Assembly (NCBI GenBank): GCA_039621445.1
Contig: CP154956.1
Span: 55,335,419-55,399,418 of the forward strand
DNA length: 64,000 nucleotides
Origin: Euglena gracilis
Lineage: Eukaryota; Euglenida; Euglenophyceae; Euglenales
Direction of reading: 5' to 3'
Shown here one piece after another: positions 12,450 through 64,000 of this stretch. Position 1 is the stretch's first letter. The number at the start of each line of letters is the position of its first letter. Below the pieces are notes generated by a model, which worked only from the letters and a program-made list of their open reading frames with translations, was not told where the DNA came from and ran no database searches. A program made the position numbers and the translations under genes.

Positions 12450-12582
12450 TTACACAATTTGCTGAAGAAATGTTACAACCTGGGTGATGGGGTTCACAGG
12501 GGTAAACACCGACTGTCTGCTGCTGGCTGATTTGATTTCCATTTCCTGTAACCTTCTTTCCAAATCTTCAATGGAAGAAATT
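12450..12582 (-). CDS. Possible minus-strand exon, coiled-coil-like
   Basis: After a possible acceptor CCACAG, the minus strand reads ISSIEDLERRLQEMEIKSAS and continues to a TAA at 12450. The segment ERRLQEME is heptad-like. The next stretch on the same strand (about 12445-12290) also contains a readable segment, LPEFDGANLSDNPPAEMVDG. Both suggest coding ancestry, but I recognise no domain and cannot place all junctions. Chance is possible at this length. Confidence 0.28.
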
Positions 12583-12712
12583 TCTGTGGATCACCTTCAA
12601 AAAAAAAGGGAAATCTGGGAAATACTGGCCAACCCAACAAGACAAACAAAACTGAAGAAACCAGAACAGAAACCCAACCACCTGGTTCAGGACCAGGTCA
12701 GCAAGATGATTA

Positions 12713-12880
12713 CCCCCCCCATATTGTCCCACCGACCTCTCCCCCGGAGGCCCAAAGGGACAATATGGGGGGGGGACAATATGGGGGTACCAAAGGAAAT
12801 TTCATTGACCGAGCCAAAAAAACCCCTCGTCGGCCGGGCCGAGGGACAATATGGGGGGGGGGACAATATGGGGGGGGTGG
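12713..12880 (-). mobile_element. TA-flanked MITE, family A, copy 2
   Basis: This 168-bp copy has the same length as copy 1 and lies in the opposite orientation: TA, a C run, ATATTGTCCCACCGACCTC, then GGTACCAAAGGAAATTTCATT, and a GGGGGTGG end followed by TA. It sits between the possible minus-strand exons and does not encode anything. Confidence 0.88.
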
Positions 12881-12885
12881 TAAGA

Positions 12886-13005
12886 TCTTGTCTCCACCAG
12901 TAACTTGTTCTGGACAGCAAGGAGAACAGCAGCACCAGAGGCTTCAACCAAACAACCAAAATAACAACTGTTGAACCACTTCTCCACTGTGAACTTGTTG
13001 ACCAC
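12886..13005 (-). CDS. Possible minus-strand exon, unrecognised
   Basis: The minus strand is open through MVNKFTVEKWFNSCYFGCLV and on through VEASGAAVLLAVQNKLLVE. Composition is balanced and the segment lies directly beside a MITE insertion. It reads like a folded-protein fragment, but I recognise no family. It could be part of the same broken or split gene as neighbouring minus-strand segments. Confidence 0.3.
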
Positions 13006-13024
13006 AGCGCCAACTTCCTGTTGG

Positions 13025-13376
13025 GGGTGGTTCGGGTCACGGGGGGGTCACGGGGGGGGGGGTCACGGGGGGGAACACCACATTTTTGGTGGCAAAATTA
13101 GGAATCACCGAGCCGGAATTTTTGTGGAAAAATTCCACAAATTAGGAATCCCCACACCTGAAATTAGGAATTTGACACCAAATTAGGAATCACCAAGCCC
13201 AAATTTGAAAGTTTTACACCTCAAAATTAGGAATATGCATGAGAATTTTATCAAATTAGGCATCACTGGCCAAAAAATTTCCCTACAAAATTTCGCCGAA
13301 AAGGGTCCTTGTTCGGGTCACGGGGGGGGGTCACGGGTGGTCACGGGGGGGGGGGTCACGGGGGCAACACCCCCGT
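13025..13376. repeat. GGGTCACGGGG ends and AATTAGGAATC spacer repeats
   Basis: Clusters of GGTCACGGGGGG at about 13030-13075 and 13315-13370 bracket a 230-bp stretch that contains AAATTAGGAATC or a close variant four or five times. A related AATTAGGAATTT stretch is found at 14575-14640. This looks like a mobile-element body; no gene is seen. Confidence 0.5.
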
Positions 13377-13630
13377 TGCAGATGGTGTTCTGTACTAGGG
13401 ACTCGGTTAACCTTGCGGTCAGGAAGAACAGCTTCTGGAACTTCAGTAACCAGTGTAACAATGACCATTCTCCTCGAACACGCCCTGTGCCCCACCATGG
13501 GAGCTACTTGTAACACCTATGAAAACGCAGAGGGAAGAGATCCACAGGATACTGGCACACCTGTAGCCAATATATCTTGAACTTCTCCATTCAGCATCTC
13601 ATCTCTTCTGTTGACCAAATGTCTGTCCAT
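13377..13630 (-). CDS. Possible minus-strand first exon with a mini-intron
   Basis: From ATG at 13630 the minus strand reads MDRHLVNRRDEMLNGEVQDI followed by LAT. A putative intron of 44 bases (13560-13517) runs from GTGTGCC to TTTTCATAG. Past it the strand is open (VLQVAPMVGHRACSRRMV...) to about 13377. The exact donor is uncertain: GT at 13560 gives a different frame from the in-frame GT further on. The intron size matches the 45-, 50- and 51-base introns seen elsewhere in the window. No family is recognised. Confidence 0.32.
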
Positions 13631-13659
13631 GGTAGGCCTGGTAAAAAAGGGACAAAATT

Positions 13660-15120
13660 CGTTTCGCGTTCACACAGGTAGCATTGCAAATTTTGCGTAA
13701 TTTGTTATTTATAAAATACACACCCGTAACTTACCGTAACTTACGGTAATTTTTGAAATTTATGAAAGTTATGAAATTTTAAAAAAAATCACACACCCCA
13801 GGACCCCTCTTTCCTTGCTCAGTCATTCTTTGCATTTTGACCCTCCCATGAAGTTCACTGTTTGAAACTATGGTGAAGTTCACCGGGGGGTCCCGGAAAC
13901 CCTCCCCCTCATCTGCCTCCATAGCTGGCGTATTTTTGTTTTTTTAAAAAAAACCGTTTTGTTTTGTTTTTTTATTAAAAAAAAAACGGGCAAAAAAACG
14001 GCAAAAAAAACAAAGGGAAAAATGATGGTCCAAATTTTGCCTTTGATCGCAAAGGGTGAACCAATCTAAGCTCAAATGACTTGAAAACCAATACTTTTGG
14101 TTGTCTTCAACAAGAATGGTCAAAATAGGGCATTTTTCTGCCATTTTGGGATGTTTCAACTTGAAACATCCCAAATTTGGTGTATTTCTCTGACCGAGGA
14201 CGGGCAAAAAAAAGCTAAAATTAAAGACAAAAATTTTTTGCCCTGGACCCTCAATGGCGTTTTTTTTGTTCTTTTTTAAAAAAAAACATGTTTTGTTTTT
14301 TAAAAAAACGTGTTTTTTTTGAATTCGTTTTAAACGAAGTGCCAGCTATGTCTGCCTCAGTGAAGTTAGCTTAACTAACTTAATTTCACTACCCTCACCC
14401 CCTCTCAAAGGGGGTGTACGGGTTGCGGGCGGGGTCGCGGGGGGGGGGGGGGTTGGGGGGGGGTCGCGGGGGGAAGGTGGCAGTTTTGACAGGTCACATG
14501 TGACTAGTGTGACCTCACAAACAACGTCACATGTGACCTATTTTTTAGAATTTTTGGGTCCAAAAATAGGTCCAATTAGGAATTTATCACCATTTTTAGC
14601 AATTTTGATTCCTAATTTGGCTGCCAATTCCTAATTAGGTGCCATCTTTTGGTTCCCACTGGGATGCGGAAACCCTCCATGTGTGGGTCGCGGGGGGTCG
14701 CGGGGGGGTCGCGGGGAGGGTTGCGGGGGGTACACCCCCAAAGTGGCCACCCTCCAGGCATCGTGGACCCAAATGGCCACTCTGGGGGGGACAATTCGGA
14801 GGGGAGGTCAAACTTTGGCCATTGTCGCCTTTGGTGTCGAAGGAAAATGAGGGGTGAACCCTTTGAGGGGATAAACCAAAATTTGCCAAAAAATTTGGCC
14901 ACGTTTGGGGGGTGACATTTTGAGGGGGGTGAGGGTAAGTTAAATTTGGTTAAGGTAAATTGGGTGAAGCTAAATTCACTGGTGAAATTAACTGCACTGG
15001 TGAAGTTAACTTCACTGGTGAAGTTCACTACAAGAGCACTTGTTTTGCAAAAAAAAAGGCCAAAATGACATTCTTTAAGAAATTTTGACAAAAGTCCATG
15101 ACAAATGCATATAGAGTGAC
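13660..15120. other. Intergenic, AT-rich then G-rich, no gene seen
   Basis: Positions 13680-14340 hold homopolymeric A and T tracts and short self-complementary pieces such as TTTTTTAAAAAAAAAACATG. Positions 14340-15020 hold GTTAACTTCACTGGTGAAGT repeats and G runs resembling MITE ends. A product on either strand cannot be supported. Confidence 0.5.
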
Positions 15121-15128
15121 CATTAACA

Positions 15129-15190
15129 TAATAGTGGCACATGTCTTATGATGGTATGGTCGTGGGTTCAAAACCCACGACAACAACACA
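15129..15190 (+). other. tRNA-like T-arm, possible SINE head
   Basis: GTGGGTTCAAAACCCAC folds as a T-stem and loop, and GGTTCAAAACC fits a polymerase III B box with two mismatches to the usual GGTTCGANTCC. I could not fold the upstream part into D and anticodon arms, so this is more likely a decayed tRNA-derived element or chance than a tRNA gene. Confidence 0.2.
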
Positions 15191-15305
15191 TAAACCCAAT
15201 TTCTAAATGGGAAAAAAAGGTGCTTTGCACACACAAAAAAGGGAGAAACGGTCTGAAATTTCTGGAAAAAGCAGAACATAAATTACACGGCGGAAATTAA
15301 AAAAT

Positions 15306-16290
15306 GAATTACCATGCCCCCCCCTTTGGGGGGTCGGCACGCCGTGGCGAGCCGTCCGGCTAGGGGGGGGGGGGGTTGGCGTGGCGAAGGGGTCCCGGAT
15401 GGGGGGGGGGGGAGGGGTGCGCGGGGGTTTTCCAAGAAAATTTTCTTTGGCGCGGCTGACATGGCGTGGCGAGGGGGTCTGAAAAGGGGGGGGTAAAATG
15501 GCATGGCGAGGGGGTCGGTGAGGGGGGGGGAGGGGTGTGCCGACCCCCCTTTACTGTTCCCCCCCCCGTGTGCCGACCCCCCTTTACTGTTCCCCCCCCC
15601 GTACTGTTCCCATTGGGGGGACGGGAACAGTACAGTGTCATTGCACTTTTTGTAAAGGATTCTTGGAACACAAGGCAAAAAAGGGGGAATTTTTTTGGTC
15701 GGTTTTACCATGCCCCCCCCCCCGAGCTATTCCCGTCCCCGGGACCCTTTACGGCCCAATGGGAACAGGGTTGGGCAATTAACCGTTACTTTTGGGGTCA
15801 AGCGATTAACCATGGTTAACTGGGGGTCAACAAGCGATTAACCAATTTTCGATTAACCGTGCCTTTCCCTCGATTAATTTCGATTAACCACCACAAAAAA
15901 ATTCAAAGTGTCCCTACCCTTGAGTATTGTTGTACACCTTGCCAAATTGGCGCCTGGAAACATCATCCCCAAACCAGCGCTCAGACTCTCATTCATTGGA
16001 TGGATCATGAGCCAAACAAACCAAAAAAAAGAAAACCACACGGATCTCCGTTGCCTGTCTAATGGGTCAGATAGCCAAGTTGGCGTAAATTCATTTACAC
16101 AAACATGAGTGCATCAACGGAGCAATCACTATGGCGATTGCGCAAATCACTGGGGTCACAGCTTCTTTTATCTGATGACAATTACCACCCCTCCTCCGAA
16201 GGGTAATGTTGGGTTTTGCAGTTGAAAAGTGCCTCTTTTCCAAAAGGGAACTTCAATTACCACACACAACGGGGTCCATCCCCACCCAGT
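15306..16290. repeat. CATGCCCCCC-ended elements and CGATTAACC repeats
   Basis: ACCATGCCCCCC occurs at about 15310 and 15708. Between and after these lie repeated GACCCCCCTTTACTGTTCCC blocks and AAGCGATTAACC motifs, the latter returning near 16500. The pieces resemble the complete element at 16296-16424. No gene is seen. Confidence 0.5.
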
Positions 16291-16295
16291 GTCTA

Positions 16296-16424
16296 CCATG
16301 CCCCCCATATAAGACCCCCCCTCGGGAGCCAAAATCCTAGGGGGGGCCCTAGGCCCCCCGGGCCCGGCCAAAGGGCCGGCCTTTGGCCGGCCAGGGGGGG
16401 GGGGTCTTAAATGGGGAGGCATGG
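16296..16424. mobile_element. TA-flanked CATGCC-ended MITE
   Basis: This 129-bp element begins CCATGCCCCCCATATAAGAC and ends GTCTTAAATGGGGAGGCATGG, an inverted pair. It is flanked by TA on both sides. The centre is a GGGCCCGGCC-type palindrome. It is non-coding. Confidence 0.82.
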
Positions 16425-16870
16425 TAAGTCCCCAAAGGGTAGAGAAATGTTCCCAAACCCAAGACATGTTTGATTGCTGCCAAAAAAAAAAGGTCGATTA
16501 ACTGGGGGGGTCACAAGCGATTAACCGTTTTTCGATTAACCATCCAACCCTGATGGGAACAGTACGGGGGAGGGAACAGCTCGGGGGGGGGGACCTCGGT
16601 CCCCCCCGAGCAATTCCCATATCCGACCCTCGGGCAACCCAAAAGGGGTCATATTGGCAACTTTTTTTGGATGTTCGCAAAAAATGGTCAATTTTAAGCA
16701 CATTTGCCAAAAAGTGATTTTTGAAAACGTCCCAAAACGTCGATTTTTGAGCACTTTTTTGGGAAGTTCTTTGTGAAAAGTGCTATGACAGTGAGCTATT
16801 CCCGTCCCCCCAATGGGAATAGCTCGGGGGAGGGAACAGCTCGGGGGGGGGGGGGGGCAGGGTGGGGGGG

Positions 16871-17209
16871 GGTAGACCTGGCCTGGGGGGGGGGGGTTGT
16901 GGGCGGACCCTAGGGTCGGCCCACGGTCGCCAAAGGTCGCCAAAGGTCGCCATGGTCGCCAATGGTCGTGGGTGGGTCGATGTCAAAAAATGCGCTCCAG
17001 GGCAAATTAGCGCAACTTACACACAAAAGGAGTTGCACACACAAGGGATTTTGTTATTTTAGGGCCGCCGAACAGTTGCCTACGGCGCTACAATGCAAAA
17101 AAAAGTGAGTAGGAAATAACCATAGCGACCTTTGGCGACCTTTGGCGACCGTGGGCCGACCCTAGGGTCGGCCCACAACCCCCCCCCCCCAGGCCAGATC
17201 CGGGAGCCC
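16871..17209 (+). mobile_element. MITE family C, copy 2
   Basis: The left end reads TAGACCTGGCCTGG plus a G run, and the right end a C run plus AGGCCAGATCCGGGAGCC. The core (ATGCGCTCCAGGGCAAATTA and AAAAGGAGTTGCACACACAA) matches copy 1 closely. It is non-coding. Confidence 0.82.
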
Positions 17210-17349
17210 ATGGTAGGTGCTTTCCATCCCACCAAAATCCAACCTAATGCCAAAATGGATGTTGTGGAGGTGCAATTTTCAAGCATGTAAACCAAAAAAG
17301 CTTCATTTTGGCATTTTAGGTGGCCTTTTGGGTCTAATTTGGTTGGTTG

Positions 17350-17480
17350 GTTCATGCCCCATGGGAACAGTAAGGGGGGGGGAGCTCGTCCCCCCCCCCT
17401 TACTGTTCCCCCCCCTTACTGTTCCCATGGACCCAAAAGGGGGCCACCGGACGGGAACAGTATGGGGGGGGCATGGTACG
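17350..17480. repeat. GGGAACAGTA/CATGG element
   Basis: CATGCCCCATGGGAACAGTA at the left and GGGAACAGTATGGGGGGGGC followed by ATGGTA at the right frame a block with two CTTACTGTTCCC units. Sequence and size match the CATG-ended MITE group at 15306-16424. Confidence 0.5.
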
Positions 17481-17629
17481 CGTAAGTTACAAGCGAAACT
17501 TATAATTGTAAATTACGTCGCAATGCTATACACAGGCGTGAGAATATTTGGAAGTGCTAATAAAGGTCGTCCTGCATTTACCACGCGGCACCTGGACTGT
17601 TCGCAAGCATAATAGTACAGCAGGCACTA

Positions 17630-17788
17630 CCCCCCTTATTGTCCCACCGACCTCCTCCGGGACCGACCGGACAATATGGGGGGGGCAATATGGGGGTACC
17701 AAAGGAATTTCATTGGCCGAGCCAAAAAAACCCGTCGGCCGGGGCCGAGGGACAATATGGGGGGGGACAATATGGGGGGGGGGGGGGC
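17630..17788 (-). mobile_element. TA-flanked MITE, family A, copy 3
   Basis: This 159-bp copy lies in the same orientation as copy 2 and is bounded by TA. It carries TTATTGTCCCACCGACCTCC, GGTACCAAAGGAATTTCATT and GGGACAATATGG. Minor length differences lie in the G runs. Confidence 0.85.
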
Positions 17789-18120
17789 TAATGCGGAATT
17801 AGTGCGAACAGACATTTCAGTACCGCGGGATTTGGTTGCCTCCGGTAGGTGCAAAGAGAAGGTACACCAAAAAAAATGGGTCGCCTAACGGGCCCCGTGT
17901 TGCCTCTGTGGTTGTGATGTGGCCTTGTGGTGCAGCCTGGCAACTCCTGCACCTCTTGCTTTGGAGCATGAGTGATCGGTAGAGGTTTGCGCACACTGAG
18001 CACATTGCACCCTCAGCATTGGAGGCTGGGCGCGCCGCTCGGGGGGGGGGGGGCCTCCCCCCCCCCCGTGCGCGGCCCCTGCGCGGCCGCTCGCCCTCCC
18101 CTGGCCCTCCCCCCACTGTG

Positions 18121-18415
18121 CCTAGCACAGCCAAGGAAAAAAAAATGTGGAAAATCGCGACTTTTTGAGGCCTAAAAATGACGAAAATTAACCATTTTTG
18201 GACATAAAATGGCAAATTTGGGGGACGCGCGCTCTGCGTGCGGCCACTTTTTGGTCAAAAATGGCCCAAAAATAGCAAAAAAATGACCACTTTTGGACCC
18301 GAAAATCACCGATTTTAGGATGCGCGCCGCCCGCGGACACTCCCCTCCCCCTCGCGCGACCGCCCGCGCAGCCGCTCGCCCTCCCCCCAGCCCCCCCCCC
18401 CCTGTGCCCAGCCTC
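18121..18415. repeat. Dispersed repeat D, copy 2
   Basis: A diverged copy of 10876-11205: AGCACAGCCAAGG, AAAATCGCGACTTTTTGAGG and GATGCGCGCCGCCCGC, ending in C-rich tracts and GTGCCCAGCCTCC. Apparent ORFs here are GC artefacts. Confidence 0.75.
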
Positions 18416-18894
18416 CATTTGGAGGATTGTCGGCGGCACCACTTGTCCATGCGACACGTGGCACGCTGCATGCGACACTAATGCTTTTTGCGAGATTTGG
18501 TGGTGAGGGACTCTGGCATGATGGGAATGGCCATGTGAGGGGTTGGTGGTCCTCTTCTTCCTCCTCGTCGTACGCCATCTCCCTCTTTTTTTGTGTACGC
18601 CATCTCCTTGTGTGCGTCCAATTGCCACAGTTACCCGTGGTGCCCCCATCCGCGTGCCCTTCCCTCCCCTTGACGTTCTTCTTGGTGGCGCTTTGGGTTT
18701 TGGTGCAGTTGCTTAGTTGCTCGCGTACGGACTACGGACTACCGACTGCAGGAACACCGCACCAACACCACCCTCTCTGCCTTACCCAGTTGTACCTCAC
18801 GCAAGTCTTTCCATGCGGTTTCCCCATCTGCTTTCGCCCCTACACCGCGCTGCTCCCTTGAGCTTATGGTCCGTGGCGTGTGCGGGGCGCGGAG

Positions 18895-18896
<2 letters not shown>

Positions 18897-18983
<87 letters not shown>
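18897..18983. repeat. (TG)n microsatellite
   Basis: About 43 uninterrupted TG dinucleotides end in TGTTTGC. Cys-Val or Thr-His ORFs crossing it are artefacts. Confidence 0.97.
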
Positions 18984-18989
<6 letters not shown>

Positions 18990-19486
18990 CTGGCCAATCA
19001 AAGTCGTCGCCTGTTGTTGTCATCCACGGCCACTCCTAATTACTAACGCCACATCCCCGCCCCACACTTCTGCTGAGTCTTACCAAGGCAACCAAAGACC
19101 AAAGTGAACATCACGACACCAAAGAAGCGTGGAGGAGGGTGCCAGGAACACAGACACAAGTACACACATGCCAGCGCAACAACAGAGTTATGGAGCGTTG
19201 GTGATTTTTTTTTGGGGGGACCCAGCAAATCCTTCGAGTCTCGGTGGGTAGCACGTCCCTGTCTCTTCACAGGAAGGTGGAGAGCGAACCAAGGACTTAC
19301 ACAAGACATTTCTTCATTTCAAAGATGAATTTGGGGGGTGAATGGTCTGGGTTGGAGGGACACTTTGGAGTGGGCCTTTTGGTCAGTTTCTCAAACTCAA
19401 TGCAAATCGCATGTTCTGTTTGAGCTCATCCTTCAATCCCGGTGGGGGGCTTCTTCATTTGTCATTATTCAATGCTGCATCCGAAT

Positions 19487-19505
19487 CACTTGCAGGTCCA
19501 ATCCA
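19487..19505 (+). promoter_or_regulatory. Possible 5'-UTR 3' splice site before the PABP start
   Basis: CACTTGCAG ends at 19495, ten bases before the ATG, after a stretch with several T-rich pieces. This suggests a spliced 5' leader whose first exon lies further upstream; the promoter cannot be placed. If the gene is trans-spliced, this AG could instead be the leader addition site. Confidence 0.4.

Positions 19506-64000
<44,495 letters not shown>

Noticed and set aside
15129-15190. A functional tRNA gene
   Set aside because: Only the T-arm is convincing. I could not form acceptor, D and anticodon stems of normal length.
18739-19107. Thr-His or Cys-Val repeat proteins
   Set aside because: They are translations of the (TG)n microsatellite.

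Overview
This is nuclear DNA of a eukaryote, most likely a large-genome protist. The evidence is GT-AG introns, a poly(A)-binding protein (PABP) cut into at least 13 exons, remnants of pogo- and hAT-type DNA transposons, an 8.5-kb satellite array, microsatellites and a TTAGGG-like repeat block. No bacterial-style genes or operons are visible. The PABP resembles those of other unicellular eukaryotes, and some of its donor sites look like GC rather than GT, as in dinoflagellates. I cannot name the lineage from this window.

Layout. Positions 1-1430 hold GC-rich palindromic repeats. Positions 2335-10868 are a modular satellite built from 34-44 bp blocks beginning AAATCCCTT. Positions 11520-13640 are low in repeats and may carry exons of an unrecognised minus-strand gene. 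Positions 13660-19480 are a mosaic of MITEs (short non-autonomous transposons with inverted ends), AT-rich DNA and a (TG)n run. From 19506 to the right edge lies one plus-strand PABP gene. It has four RRMs and the start of the proline/glutamine-rich linker; the C-terminal MLLE domain lies beyond the window. About 1.36 kb of coding sequence is spread over 44.5 kb. The introns fall into two classes: 45 and 50 bases, or about 0.7 to 15 kb.

The large introns are filled by transposable elements. Several MITE families have ends that are runs of C (left) and G (right) flanked by TA, which explains many of the paired homopolymer tracts. Two insertions can be proven from within the window because intact copies of the interrupted sequence are also present. 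One is a MITE in a palindromic element at 1181-1348. The other is a triple nest at 27250-29455: satellite relic, then MITE, then a 1,485-bp pogo-like element, with TA duplicated at each step. Two copies of a CAGGG-ended element show perfect 8-bp target duplications, the hallmark of hAT elements.

Most long open frames in the window come from satellite or homopolymer repeats and are not genes. A few short non-repetitive frames inside the PABP introns look coding, but I do not recognise them; they are listed with low confidence.
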